DNA from: a virus
DNA: 50,574 bases
IMG/VR virus record: IMGVR_UViG_3300009174_000247
Location: 1-50,574 of that record
Reading direction: 5' to 3' (one strand)
Shown here: piece by piece, positions 25,331 to 32,718 of the stretch
How the letters are laid out: each line of letters starts with the position of its first letter
How positions within the stretch are numbered: position 1 is the first letter of the stretch
Program-made: the position numbers and the translations under genes
Notes under the pieces: model-generated
What the model saw: the letters and a program-made list of their open reading frames with translations, nothing else
Database searches by the model: none
What the model was told of the DNA's origin: nothing

Positions 25331-25647
25331 TTCTGCCTCTCTGCTTCAATCTTGCGGATGGCCGCCTTATCGCGATTGCAGTTATCAATCACGTCTAGCA
25401 ACTGGTCAGAGTAAGTAACCGCGCCACCGTAGGTTAATGGCTGCTCTGGTAGCGGAGGAATGCAGTTAGCGGTCAGGTTTGCCGGTATTGGCATTGCCGG
25501 GACCGCTACGTACTTTACTGGCGTGGTCGTACAGGCCGTTAGAGACATCGCTACTAACAGGAATGACAGCGCAGGGAGAGCTTGCCATCTTGGTTTTGTA
25601 CACCAAGCGGATTTTGTCGCCGGTGTCAGTGGTCTGTTGCTTTTCAC
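25327..25647 (-). CDS. Rz1: Outer membrane spanin Rz1 (lipoprotein)
   Basis: 106 residues from a GTG at 25647 with AGGAG six bases upstream. A hydrophobic signal segment LPALSFLLVAMSLTAC ends in a lipobox (Leu-Thr-Ala-Cys), then a Pro-rich region (VPAMPIPANL, PPLPEQP). Rz1 is lipidated, sits in the outer membrane and joins Rz across the periplasm to fuse the membranes at lysis. Most of its first half overlaps Rz in another reading frame, the standard nested arrangement; unusually the C-terminus extends about 45 residues beyond Rz. Confidence 0.87.
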   Translation of the reverse strand: MKSNRPLTPATKSAWCTKPRWQALPALSFLLVAMSLTACTTTPVKYVAVPAMPIPANLTANCIPPLPEQPLTYGGAVTYSDQLLDVIDNCNRDKAAIRKIEAERQK

Positions 25648-25876
25648 TTTCGACTCCTGCGGCAATGGTGTTGAACTGTTGGGCTTGCTGTATCTGCTTG
25701 GTGATGATGGATTGTTGGCTGGTTACCTGAGCTGATAATTCTTTGGCGTCTTTTTTGAGCTGCAGTGCTTTGGCATGGTAGTGACTAGCAAGCCAACATA
25801 CTGCGAGAAACGTGGACACCAAGACAGCCAGGGAAAACTGCTTCCAGTAGGCGCGAATAAACATGATGGCGCTCAT
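25466..25876 (-). CDS. Rz: Inner membrane spanin Rz
   Basis: 136 residues. One N-terminal membrane segment (FSLAVLVSTFLAVCWLA, about 14-30) and then a long periplasmic helix rich in Gln, Lys and Ala, as in i-spanins. The start overlaps the lysozyme stop (ATGA). Together with Rz1 it disrupts the outer membrane after lysozyme has cut the wall. The C-terminal 40 residues are predicted loop and overlap the Rz1 gene. Confidence 0.88.
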   Translation of the reverse strand: MSAIMFIRAYWKQFSLAVLVSTFLAVCWLASHYHAKALQLKKDAKELSAQVTSQQSIITKQIQQAQQFNTIAAGVESEKQQTTDTGDKIRLVYKTKMASSPCAVIPVSSDVSNGLYDHASKVRSGPGNANTGKPDR

Positions 25877-26313
25877 GACAAGAACAACTTACGTTCTGCT
25901 TCCCGGCGTTTAACCAAGCCATTCAACCGGACACCACCGGCATTTACCCATTTACCGAACTCTTCTGCAGCCCCCTGCTTATCGCCAGCATTGAGCTTGC
26001 GGAGCAAGGTGGACGTGCTGAGGGAGCGCAAGCCGAGGTTGTAGGCAAAGCTCACTAGCGCGTCGAACTGACCTTGAGTGATGATCACCTTTACCAGTTG
26101 GTTTACTCCCTGCTCGTATTGAACAAGGCCACACTTAAGCAAGCGCTCGGCCGTAGCCTGGTCAATTACCATTCCCGGGCCAATTTTTCTGCCATCAACA
26201 GGCTGAGTCCAACCATAGCCAATCGTCCATACACCAACACTGTCTTGGTAGGCTTTTAGCCTGCATCCTTCAAACTCTTTGATCAGGGAAATGCCAGCGT
26301 TGCTTATTTGCAT
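25873..26313 (-). CDS. Endolysin, GH24 lysozyme
   Basis: 146 residues. Catalytic triad spacing of T4-type lysozymes is present: Glu15 (FEG), Asp24 (YQDSVG) and Thr30 (VWTIGYG), i.e. E-8-D-5-T, and the FDALVSFAYNLG motif follows. It cleaves the glycan strands of peptidoglycan. There is no signal-arrest-release or signal peptide segment at the N-terminus, so release depends on the holin. It sits between the small membrane protein gene and Rz. Confidence 0.93.
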   Translation of the reverse strand: MQISNAGISLIKEFEGCRLKAYQDSVGVWTIGYGWTQPVDGRKIGPGMVIDQATAERLLKCGLVQYEQGVNQLVKVIITQGQFDALVSFAYNLGLRSLSTSTLLRKLNAGDKQGAAEEFGKWVNAGGVRLNGLVKRREAERKLFLS

Positions 26314-26326
26314 TTTGTTTACCTAT

Positions 26327-26647
26327 TCACTTCACGATGCGGCACATCTTTGTAGCCAGGTTTGGGCCACCGATGGCCTCGACGCGATCTATGGACTTTG
26401 CACAGAGAACTCGTAAAGCCCCAATCTGCGCACCCCATTCATCACGCTTCCATCGCTCAACCAGCGTTAATACTTCGTCGTCGGTTTTGGCGCTGATTAG
26501 CCCATAGGACACAACCGCTGATGGATAGGCATAAGCCGCGTCATCTGCACGCTGCATAATCTGAGCGATCAGCCAGCCTGCGATGAGGATTGCCATCACG
26601 TAAGGTGCGGATGCAGAACAAGCACCGATTACTCTTTGCTTAATCAT
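26327..26647 (-). CDS. Single-span membrane protein, possible holin partner
   Basis: 106 residues from the ATG at 26647, which follows GGTG and overlaps the holin stop by eight bases. One membrane segment APYVMAILIAGWLIAQIM (about 14-31), then a charged periplasmic or cytoplasmic part with two Cys residues. Placement between holin and lysozyme suggests an antiholin or holin modulator, but the family is not recognised and the role is inference only. Confidence 0.66.
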   Translation of the reverse strand: MIKQRVIGACSASAPYVMAILIAGWLIAQIMQRADDAAYAYPSAVVSYGLISAKTDDEVLTLVERWKRDEWGAQIGALRVLCAKSIDRVEAIGGPNLATKMCRIVK

Positions 26648-26975
26648 TCTTTTCACCATCGATGCCAGTTTTCTTGTTCATGAAGCGCAGTGCATACTCG
26701 CGAACCTTTTCGACACCGATGAAGCCAATAGCGCCACCGATAAACACGTCTGAGCCTTCAGGTAGGTTTAGTATCGCTGCGCCTTTGTAAACGCAAAAAG
26801 CCAGGAGCCCACAGAGAACGCATTCAATCCATTTATTCTTTCTATGCACACCATCGTGAATTAGCCTGGCGTAACATACAGCGCCCGCAATAAGTGATCC
26901 CCCCACTGCTGGCCAGATGGCTTTTAAAGCAGCCCAAATGCCTGGCCATAAATCCGGGTTATCTTTCATCTTCAT
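26640..26975 (-). CDS. Holin, lambda/Phage_holin_3-type
   Basis: 111 residues with three hydrophobic segments: about 20-36 (AVGGSLIAGAVCYARL), 49-66 (ECVLCGLLAFCVYKGAAI) and 75-90 (SDVFIGGAIGFIGVEK). The Cys-Gly-Leu-Leu centre and the GGAIGFIGVEKVRE end resemble the lambda-family holins seen with DnaB-type phages. It permeabilises the inner membrane at the lysis time. It is the first gene after the late leader. Confidence 0.8.
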   Translation of the reverse strand: MKMKDNPDLWPGIWAALKAIWPAVGGSLIAGAVCYARLIHDGVHRKNKWIECVLCGLLAFCVYKGAAILNLPEGSDVFIGGAIGFIGVEKVREYALRFMNKKTGIDGEKND

Positions 26976-27106
26976 ATTCCACCCCCTATTACGGGGATCT
27001 ATCAGATTAGTTACGTTGATATCTGAACAAATCCCGTTACACTCAATCAGTCTGTGCAGACTTGATGGGCCTTGGTTTTGTTCGTGATTCGAAGCATGAG
27101 CAAGAT

Positions 27107-27136
27107 GGCCGGTTGATATTCCACTATCATCCGGCC
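27107..27136. repeat. Strong 12-bp hairpin in late leader
   Basis: GGCCGG-T-TGATA (27107-27118) pairs with TATCA-T-CCGGCC (27125-27136) around a six-base loop, one T/T mismatch. Neither strand has a clear T run after it. It may be a processing site or part of a regulatory RNA. Confidence 0.65.
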
Positions 27137-27152
27137 GCCCATTTTCACGATG

Positions 27153-27180
27153 AACCCGCCATATGCGGGTTTCTTGCTTT
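27153..27180 (+). terminator. Terminator-like hairpin in late leader
   Basis: Stem AACCCGC/GCGGGTT (27153-27159, 27165-27171), loop CATAT, followed on the plus strand by TCTTGCTTT. It could end antisense transcription or act as an RNA structure. Confidence 0.5.
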
Positions 27181-27290
27181 TAGGGGATAGCCGTCACGCC
27201 GTAGTCACTCAGCGATAAGAGGGTGTTTGAAGTGATTGACTGTTTTGGCGTGGGGCTAAATGCAAAAAGGCCACGCAGTTAGCGCAGCCC

Positions 27291-27327
27291 TGAAATAGAA
27301 AAGCCCCGGCGTTAATAGCCAGGGCTT
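27291..27327 (-). terminator. Late leader terminator (tR'-like)
   Basis: Minus-strand ten-pair stem with one G-U (arms 27301-27310 and 27318-27327, 7-base loop), then TTCTATTTC. It lies about 140 bases after the presumed late start, as tR' does in lambda, and would be overridden by the Q-like protein. Confidence 0.7.
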
Positions 27328-27474
27328 ATTTGTTTGTGCAGACCTCTCAGCCTGCTTGGTTGGAGTCCCAGTCATTACGACGAAGTTACCAACTCGGCGG
27401 AATCAGTGTTCAGGAGCCGCCTCTTTGTTTCCTGAATCACCGCTCTTCGCTTTACGCTCCCGAGCATAGCTGAA

Positions 27475-27503
27475 AATATATACTCCAATTTCCCGTTTTG
27501 CAA
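27475..27503 (-). promoter_or_regulatory. Candidate late promoter (pR'-like)
   Basis: Minus-strand -35 TTGCAA (27503-27498), 17-base spacer, -10 TATATT (27480-27475). RNA would start near 27468 and reach the leader terminator about 140-175 bases on. It lies directly after the antiterminator gene, as expected. Confidence 0.65.
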
Positions 27504-27515
27504 CTTTATTTTCTT

Positions 27516-28130
27516 TTATGCTGAGATATGGAGAAATTCCTTCTCCATTTCACGCTTAATGGCATAAAACATTTCTTCTTCGAGTATTTCCTCACACCAA
27601 ATCACTCGCTTTCTCGACGCCTGTATATCAGCGCCAGTTTCTCGTTCAATCATTCTCGCAATGTCTTGCGGGCATTTGCGATCACAATATCGTTTAATGG
27701 CTACAGAGCGAATCGGGCTATCTCGTTTAATGGCCTTGCTCATCACAGATTCAACAAAAGCGGCATCATCAGATTCTTTGGCGAGAGCGATGATACTGCT
27801 TGCGGAAGTCCCAGGAATTACCAGTTCGCGTGACCGCTTAAAGAGCTCTTCCCCACGATATCCTTGTGAGTGCAGAGCTTCGACCACTTCAACAATTCGG
27901 TTGGATTGCCCCTCACTCCATTCTGTGCGAATCATCAGCCGGCCAATGACATTTACACAGCCAGCTGGCGAGTCGTCACCGCCGAGATGCCGCCCCCACA
28001 ACGTGAGCATATAACGGGTCCATACGCGCTGTGCTGGGGTGATCGTTTTCCTTCCTCGACACCAAACGCGGCGCAAATCAGATTGCTTGGCGACAATGGG
28101 GAGGAAATAAATCGCGTCCGTTTTTCTCAT
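27516..28130 (-). CDS. Late antiterminator candidate, DUF1133/Q-like
   Basis: 204 residues, basic, with no membrane segment. AQRVWTRYMLTLWGRHLGGD (about 33-52) and a long basic helical part fit the DUF1133 group, often placed where Q proteins are in lambdoid phages. It sits directly before the late promoter, and its ATG overlaps the upstream stop (ATGA). Expected role is to let RNA polymerase pass the leader terminator and the terminators inside the structural operon. Assignment by position and partial family recall. Confidence 0.68.
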   Translation of the reverse strand: MRKTDAIYFLPIVAKQSDLRRVWCRGRKTITPAQRVWTRYMLTLWGRHLGGDDSPAGCVNVIGRLMIRTEWSEGQSNRIVEVVEALHSQGYRGEELFKRSRELVIPGTSASSIIALAKESDDAAFVESVMSKAIKRDSPIRSVAIKRYCDRKCPQDIARMIERETGADIQASRKRVIWCEEILEEEMFYAIKREMEKEFLHISA

Positions 28131-28324
28131 GCAGCCACCTCGTCAGTGTTAACAGTGCCATGCTTGTCGTACCTGGTCGTGAACATCGGCATTATTCCGC
28201 TATAGGCTGGCTTCACTTTCATCACGTTTGTGCATTGAAATACGCCGTAGTCCCGGTGATATTTCTCACGCATAAATCGAGCCTCTTCGATTGCTGATTG
28301 GAGATCGGTAAACACAGTTGCCAT
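28127..28324 (-). CDS. Small hypothetical protein of nin region
   Basis: 65 residues. MATVFTDLQSAIEEARFMREKYHRDYGVF at the start, with an aromatic middle and an acidic end; no motif known to me. Starts at TAATG, overlapping the NinG stop, and ends within the ATGA that begins the antiterminator gene, so it is a tightly coupled gene of the nin-type cluster. Confidence 0.66.
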   Translation of the reverse strand: MATVFTDLQSAIEEARFMREKYHRDYGVFQCTNVMKVKPAYSGIMPMFTTRYDKHGTVNTDEVAA

Positions 28325-28944
28325 TAGGCTGCCCCCAGTTGTCTCTTGCGGAGTTTTTCGTAGTGCTTCGCCCGGCGCGTGAATACTGATTTCACCCGCT
28401 GCAGGTAAGCGATATCGAATTTCCGTGGTGTGTTGTCATGCTCGATTCGTTCAACGCGGAAAGCGCTAATCTTCTCGATGAGGTTTATTCGGTAGGGGAT
28501 CAGGTTTCCTGATAGGTCGCGGTTGCAATGAACGCACCCGGCATGATTGTTGAAAACGTTGAAGCGAAGATGCGGAGCTGCTCCCCTAGAACGATAATGA
28601 CTGGCATCTACTGCCCCGCCACGTACGCCGTAGTTAAGCGTTCTGCCACAGGCGATGCATGGCTTCCCATAGTCGCGCCAAAATATAAAGCGATTTACCG
28701 CTGCCTGAGCCTCTTTGTTCCATTCTGATTTTGTCTTTAACCTTTCCCTTCGCTGCCGTAGTTCATCGCGCTGTAGGCGCTCCTGCTTGCGTTTTTCACG
28801 CATGGCAATCTCTTCATCGCGCTTCTTGTTGAAGGCAATGGCGCATTTGTAGTTGTGGCAGACTTTCTGGATTGAACTTCGGGGAATGTATTCGACATTG
28901 CAGATGGGGCAGGTCTTGGGCTTCGGCACTTTGCCTTTAGCCAT
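28324..28944 (-). CDS. ninG: NinG recombination protein (Rap-like)
   Basis: 206 residues from the ATG at 28944, because AGAGG lies six bases upstream. A CPICNVEY zinc knuckle near the N-terminus, a charged helix of Arg/Glu/Lys (about 45-75), and CIACGRTLNYGVRGGAVDASHYRSRGAAPHLRF followed by a second Cys pair (CVHC) are typical of NinG/Rap, which binds branched DNA and promotes RecA-linked recombination in lambda. It is part of the nin-type cluster with NinB. Confidence 0.9.
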   Translation of the reverse strand: MAKGKVPKPKTCPICNVEYIPRSSIQKVCHNYKCAIAFNKKRDEEIAMREKRKQERLQRDELRQRRERLKTKSEWNKEAQAAVNRFIFWRDYGKPCIACGRTLNYGVRGGAVDASHYRSRGAAPHLRFNVFNNHAGCVHCNRDLSGNLIPYRINLIEKISAFRVERIEHDNTPRKFDIAYLQRVKSVFTRRAKHYEKLRKRQLGAA

Positions 28945-29056
28945 CGTCATCCTCTCCCGTCACTGATTCGATGAACTTGCGTTGCTCCTGGTCGCAGGAG
29001 TCGCATACATAAATTTCATCTTCCTGCAGTTCCTTTCCGCAATCGGTGCAGATCAT
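28937..29056 (-). CDS. 39-residue zinc-ribbon protein
   Basis: 39 codons: MICTDCGKEL, then EIYVCDSCDQ, giving Cys 3, 6, 18 and 21 (two CxxC pairs), a compact zinc ribbon, then an acidic tail GEDDDG. GAGGTG sits eight bases upstream of the ATG, and the ATG shares bases with the stop of the preceding gene (ATGA); its own end overlaps ninG by eight bases. A real coupled gene of the nin cluster; function unknown. Confidence 0.72.
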   Translation of the reverse strand: MICTDCGKELQEDEIYVCDSCDQEQRKFIESVTGEDDDG

Positions 29057-29223
29057 CGCATGCACCTCATCAATAAAAACAGAACGGCATTGCCGGGCCA
29101 TGAGAGGCTAAGCAGTAATGATTTAACCGTCGTTAGGCTTGGCTCGTTCTTGCTGAGGAATTCGAAGAACTGGCCAGCTACGAAGCAGTAAGCGCAGGCC
29201 AGTATGATTGCAGTAATTAACAT
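29053..29223 (-). CDS. Small two-span membrane protein
   Basis: 56 residues from the ATG at 29223 (AGGAGG five bases upstream). Two hydrophobic segments, LITAIILACAYCFVAGQFF (2-20) and about 36-51 (SLLLSLSWPGNAVLFLL). No family recognised. Overlaps both neighbours. Confidence 0.66.
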   Translation of the reverse strand: MLITAIILACAYCFVAGQFFEFLSKNEPSLTTVKSLLLSLSWPGNAVLFLLMRCMR

Positions 29224-29396
29224 GGATTCCTCCTGGCGCGGCGACGCAGCCACATGCTGTCTATCAGCGTCGTTGTATAGTTGTAAGTTGGGATTTCGGT
29301 TGGGATTAACTTCTTCTTGCGGGGAGTGCGGGTTGTTGGTTTGAATATCAGCTTCTCTTCTAGTCTGTCCCAGACTGATTTACGCCTTCGTGTCAT
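29217..29396 (-). CDS. Small basic protein of nin region
   Basis: 59 codons: MTRRRKSVWDRLEEKLIF, then a Thr/Pro/Lys stretch TTRTPRKKK and a basic C-terminus WLRRRARR. Highly positive, so it may contact nucleic acid. Starts in an ATGA overlap with the methyltransferase stop and overlaps the next start by seven bases. Function unknown. Confidence 0.66.
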   Translation of the reverse strand: MTRRRKSVWDRLEEKLIFKPTTRTPRKKKLIPTEIPTYNYTTTLIDSMWLRRRARRNPC

Positions 29397-29941
29397 GAGG
29401 CCATCCCCAATTTTATCGATGTTGCGCCATAGTTCATCAGCCCATCCCGATCTACAAAGCTTGTCAGCCCGGCACCTCGTCGCATGTGGTTGAAGATGAT
29501 TAACATCGAGCCTTTGTTATTTCCGTTCACCGATACGCCGGTATCCGCCCTTACAAACGATATACGGCCTCCAGTGATGAACCTGATTTCTGTTGCATGC
29601 TCCCTGGCGAGTTTGAACCAACCGACAGAGGGGTCAGCCGGTACCAGCATCACCACGCCATTACCATTGAATGCGGCTTCAATGGCTTTGGTGACCCATG
29701 GAGTGATGTCGCTATATGGAGGGTTGCACCACAGATAACCTGCACCGAATGAATGAAACCAGTCTGCAGACAATGCGTCATCCTCTTTGGTCAGGAACGC
29801 CGGATGAAGATGATTGAGATGGCTTCCAGCCACATCACCTACAAAATTGAACTCAGCATCCAGTGCCGCATACAGTTCTAGCGGCGTTCTCCATAGATCA
29901 CGTATCTCAACTGGGGTGTTACTTCCCGTGTAGTCACTCAT
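29393..29941 (-). CDS. DNA adenine-N6 methyltransferase, phage Dam
   Basis: 182 residues. DLWRTPLELYAALDAEFNF near the N-terminus and the catalytic NPPYSDI motif (about 74-80, in YLWCNPPYSDITPW) match the phage N6-adenine methyltransferase family (PF05869-type). It methylates adenine in phage DNA, likely shielding it from host restriction. The gene has no restriction partner nearby. Stop overlaps the next start as ATGA. Confidence 0.88.
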   Translation of the reverse strand: MSDYTGSNTPVEIRDLWRTPLELYAALDAEFNFVGDVAGSHLNHLHPAFLTKEDDALSADWFHSFGAGYLWCNPPYSDITPWVTKAIEAAFNGNGVVMLVPADPSVGWFKLAREHATEIRFITGGRISFVRADTGVSVNGNNKGSMLIIFNHMRRGAGLTSFVDRDGLMNYGATSIKLGMAS

Positions 29942-30384
29942 TACGCCACCTGTTTCTGTTTGAGTTGGTTGTACTCGCTATCAGCAGGAATCGTTAACCT
30001 GCAGCCGATGTTCAGCGCCCAGCCTTCAACCTGGTTCAGGTAGAAATGCATGTCGCCTGTATCGAGGTCTGCCGTGTGCCGAAGCGATCGGTTAATGGTT
30101 TTCTCACCCGTAACCACATCCACCATTTCGCGCTCTTCGTATCCGAGGTAAGTGTGTTTCATCGCATCCTTCACCCATTCTGGAGACGCAAAGGGCTTGC
30201 CACGCTTAATGAGATAAGCGCTTAGCTCTGCGTACCACATGTGTTGGAGTGAGTTCTGAGGAAGACTGCGCTTGTCGCGCCATTCGGATATTTTTACTCG
30301 GTAGCGTTTGCCGCTGGAGATGAGGTCGAAGAGTTGTTTGGTGAATTGGCCTAGGGTGGATTTATGGAGACAGAAGTCGTCCAT
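29941..30384 (-). CDS. ninB: NinB recombination protein (Orf)
   Basis: 147 residues from the ATG at 30384, because AAGGAG lies nine bases upstream. The order RVKISEWRDKRSLPQNSLQHMWYAELSAYL, with SLPQN and HMWY, is the signature of NinB/Orf, which in lambda replaces RecFOR in loading RecA and binds SSB. Neighbour of NinG in the same cluster. Confidence 0.9.
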   Translation of the reverse strand: MDDFCLHKSTLGQFTKQLFDLISSGKRYRVKISEWRDKRSLPQNSLQHMWYAELSAYLIKRGKPFASPEWVKDAMKHTYLGYEEREMVDVVTGEKTINRSLRHTADLDTGDMHFYLNQVEGWALNIGCRLTIPADSEYNQLKQKQVA

Positions 30385-30388
30385 TAAT

Positions 30389-30628
30389 TCACTCCTTGTA
30401 GTTTCCACACATGCTTAACAAGACGTAATCAGGTAAATATTCACTGACATCTGCAACGTGGGTGACGATCCGAGATACGTGGCGGCTAGTATATTCACCA
30501 TTCCACTCACAAAGCTGCAAGATGTCGCCCGCTTCAAATCGACGGTCGTTTTTACGCAGTTCTGCTAACTTCAAACCCTTGCTCACCGCATCAAAATGCG
30601 ATGGAAGTATTTTTAAGTGGTGCTCCAT
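30389..30628 (-). CDS. DUF3850-like small protein
   Basis: 79 residues from the ATG at 30628 (GGGGAG four bases upstream). HHLKILPSHFDAVSKGLKLAELRKNDRRFEAGDILQLCEW is the pattern of DUF3850, an ASCH/PUA-like fold thought to bind RNA; GDILQL forms the typical strand. Longer in-frame extensions exist but lack a ribosome site. Function in the phage unknown. Confidence 0.75.
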   Translation of the reverse strand: MEHHLKILPSHFDAVSKGLKLAELRKNDRRFEAGDILQLCEWNGEYTSRHVSRIVTHVADVSEYLPDYVLLSMCGNYKE

Positions 30629-30629
30629 A

Positions 30630-30896
30630 TCACTCCCCTTTGATTGATAGGCCGATAGAGCGGAGGGAATTGCGGCAAGCGCCAACTCCTTGATTAAATC
30701 CGTAAGCAACATCATCGGATGAACAGTTTCTCGCTTTGTCTTCCTTTTCTTCCGGAAGCTCAACCACGATGCTTGCTCGGCTTTGCTGATAGATTCTCCA
30801 GCATAAATCGGCAACTTCTTGGCTTGGGTGCTCGCCGGCTGGCCAGCCTGTTTCATTTTCAAAATCTTCTTCAAAATCTGCTCGTAGCTTATCCAT
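30630..30896 (-). CDS. Hypothetical protein of early right operon
   Basis: 88 residues, acidic N-terminus with a helical DADF-type start and a C-terminus YGFNQGVGACRNSLRSIG, a segment resembling the ends of Ea22-like phage proteins. No catalytic motif. Two bases before the next gene; overlaps the upstream gene by eight bases. Function unknown. Confidence 0.68.
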   Translation of the reverse strand: MDKLRADFEEDFENETGWPAGEHPSQEVADLCWRIYQQSRASIVVELPEEKEDKARNCSSDDVAYGFNQGVGACRNSLRSIGLSIKGE

Positions 30897-31155
30897 GGTT
30901 AACCTCGGGTGATTCGAATTTAATTAGGTCAAGTTCCCAGCCAGGCGATTGTTCGCATCGGCCCAGCTCGTCATATTGACCAGGAAACCAATTGCACTTG
31001 AATGTGTAATTTCCAGCTTCGTCCATGTCGTCGTGGTATTCGTTGATGTCCTTTTCAATTTCTTCCAAAGCGGAAATTGTGCATTTCCCGTTCACCTCGC
31101 AGATAAACGGCTCAATATCGGCGCAGATAAAAACTGTCACCTGTAGCTTATCCAT
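30889..31155 (-). CDS. Hypothetical acidic protein
   Basis: 88 residues, strongly acidic, with four Cys and a short FIC-like strand at the start ([20 protein letters not shown]). No motif known. Overlaps the ClpX-type zinc-finger gene start region by eight bases, so it is coupled to it. Function unknown. Confidence 0.66.
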   Translation of the reverse strand: MDKLQVTVFICADIEPFICEVNGKCTISALEEIEKDINEYHDDMDEAGNYTFKCNWFPGQYDELGRCEQSPGWELDLIKFESPEVNHG

Positions 31156-31315
31156 GGTTATCTCCTTTGCGCGGCTCTACTCCCGCTAAAATTTCAATGC
31201 ATCCCACAACACATTCATTACAGATATGGGCATATGGCCCAGCAATTAACTTTTTAACCTCATGCTGGGTCTTGCTGCAGAAGTGACAACGCAGAACTGG
31301 TTTATCTTTATCCAT
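31148..31315 (-). CDS. Stand-alone ClpX-type zinc-finger protein
   Basis: 55 residues. Cys10, 13, 32 and 35 in the arrangement CHFC-x18-CNEC, followed by CVVGCIEIL, are the same spacing as the zinc-binding domain of ClpX (CSFC-x18-CDEC). There is no ATPase domain and no room for one. In ClpX this domain dimerises and docks substrates such as lambda O and adaptors. As the gene lies between DnaB and early genes, with its start in a TAATG overlap with the helicase stop, it may compete with ClpX for an adaptor or initiator. Function is hypothesis. Confidence 0.82.
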   Translation of the reverse strand: MDKDKPVLRCHFCSKTQHEVKKLIAGPYAHICNECVVGCIEILAGVEPRKGDNHG

Positions 31316-32718
31316 TAAAAACCGCCCTTCTGTTTCGATGACCGGCGCTCAGTTTCTGCCATTCTGGCTTTAGCTTGGTCTTGGTTGCAGTCGTAAATCG
31401 CACCATGGCGCTGCTCAACGAACACAACGCCAGACTGACCATGCCGGTTTAGTCTGAGTAGCAGCTCAGTGTCTTGTTGGTTCGCGTTCTCGTCATAGGC
31501 ACCTTCTCGGTAAATTCCAAGCCAGTAATCGCAGTCCTGCTCGATTTGCCCGGTATCGCGGGAGTCACTCGGGAGTGGCCGCTTATTGGTTCGCTTCTCA
31601 AGGTCGCGATTAAGCTGAGTAAGCAGAACGACGACGCAGTTAAGTTCCTTGGCAAGGTTCTTCAACCCCTTGGTGATCATGCCGTAAGCCAGATCGTTTC
31701 GTTCCGCCTTCTCAGCCTTCATGAGCGTCAGGTAGTCAACGAGTATCATCCCTACACAACCGCGCTCACGCTTAATCCTGCGGCTTTCAGCAACGATGTG
31801 AGCCAGAGACAGGCCGGGAGTGTCATCGATGTACAGGTTACCGCTCTGTGCGATTTCCAGCCCTTTCGCTGATGCCAGCGCGAACCGGTTGTCGTCGTAG
31901 CCGTCGAGATAGAAATTTGACGAACTGACTCCTGATGCTTGAGACAACGAGCGTTCGACGAGTTGCTCCTGTGGCATTTCTAGGCTGAAGGCTATCGCCG
32001 GTTTGTTTTCTTCCAATGCGCAGTTCAGCGCCATTTTCATGTAGAGCGTGGTCTTCCCCATCTTCGGCCGCGCACCCACTACCAGCAGTGAACCATTCAC
32101 CAGGCCTTTCGGGGCCAAGATGTCATCCAGCGATGGAATGCCTGTTGAAATCCCGACTGCGGTCGGATCATTACCGAGGCGCTTCTCGACAATTCCCACC
32201 CAAGAATCGAATGCCTCAGCAAATGGAACCGCACCGCGAACCGATCCTACGCGTGACTTGTCTGCGGTATGCATGGCCAGGGATTGCATGGCTTCAAGTT
32301 TTTCAGAAGTGGAAAGCGCTGACGGGGTATAGAACACCTCGAGCATCTTGTTTGCCTGCTCGATTGCGAAACGCTCCAGGGCGGAATCCTTAACTCGGTT
32401 TGCGTAGGCGATCACGTTTGCTGCGCTTGGCGTGTTTTTCGAAAGCTCAGCCAGGTATGCGAATCCACCAACGCCATCCAGTTCACCTGATGCTTCCATT
32501 CGGTCTGCCAAGGTCAGCAGGTCGATAGTTTGGCTTTTGCTGTTCATCTCGCGTACAACGCGGTAAATCACAGCGTGCTGCCGGGTGTAGAACATGTCTG
32601 CACTCAGGAAAGAAAAAACGCGCTGAACTCGGTCGCTCTGCGCGTCTAGTAGGATTGAGCCAAGCACTGATTGCTCAGACTCGATGCTGCTCGGCGGCAG
32701 CCGGTAATCAGACGTCAT
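31315..32718 (-). CDS. dnaB: Replicative DNA helicase DnaB
   Basis: 467 residues from the ATG at 32718, with AGGGG eight bases upstream. N-terminal domain ([15 protein letters not shown]) followed by a linker and a RecA-like domain with Walker [12 protein letters not shown] (about residue 220) and the Walker B DYLTLM region, then QLNRDLEKR. The hexameric helicase opens the fork and recruits primase; a phage DnaB in place of a lambda P-type loader means the phage brings its own helicase. It overlaps the initiator gene by 11 bases. Confidence 0.93.
   Translation of the reverse strand: MTSDYRLPPSSIESEQSVLGSILLDAQSDRVQRVFSFLSADMFYTRQHAVIYRVVREMNSKSQTIDLLTLADRMEASGELDGVGGFAYLAELSKNTPSAANVIAYANRVKDSALERFAIEQANKMLEVFYTPSALSTSEKLEAMQSLAMHTADKSRVGSVRGAVPFAEAFDSWVGIVEKRLGNDPTAVGISTGIPSLDDILAPKGLVNGSLLVVGARPKMGKTTLYMKMALNCALEENKPAIAFSLEMPQEQLVERSLSQASGVSSSNFYLDGYDDNRFALASAKGLEIAQSGNLYIDDTPGLSLAHIVAESRRIKRERGCVGMILVDYLTLMKAEKAERNDLAYGMITKGLKNLAKELNCVVVLLTQLNRDLEKRTNKRPLPSDSRDTGQIEQDCDYWLGIYREGAYDENANQQDTELLLRLNRHGQSGVVFVEQRHGAIYDCNQDQAKARMAETERRSSKQKGGF

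Larger units (their letters stand above)
26976..27515. other. Gene-free, highly structured late leader region
   Basis: No credible gene on either strand over 540 bases. It contains the late promoter, a leader terminator, an internal hairpin TTCAGGA/TCCTGAA (27409-27415, 27430-27436), a strong hairpin at 27107-27136, another at 27153-27171 and a palindrome AGTCTG-TG-CAGACT at 27049-27062. It resembles the Q-dependent leader region of lambdoid phages. Confidence 0.6.
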
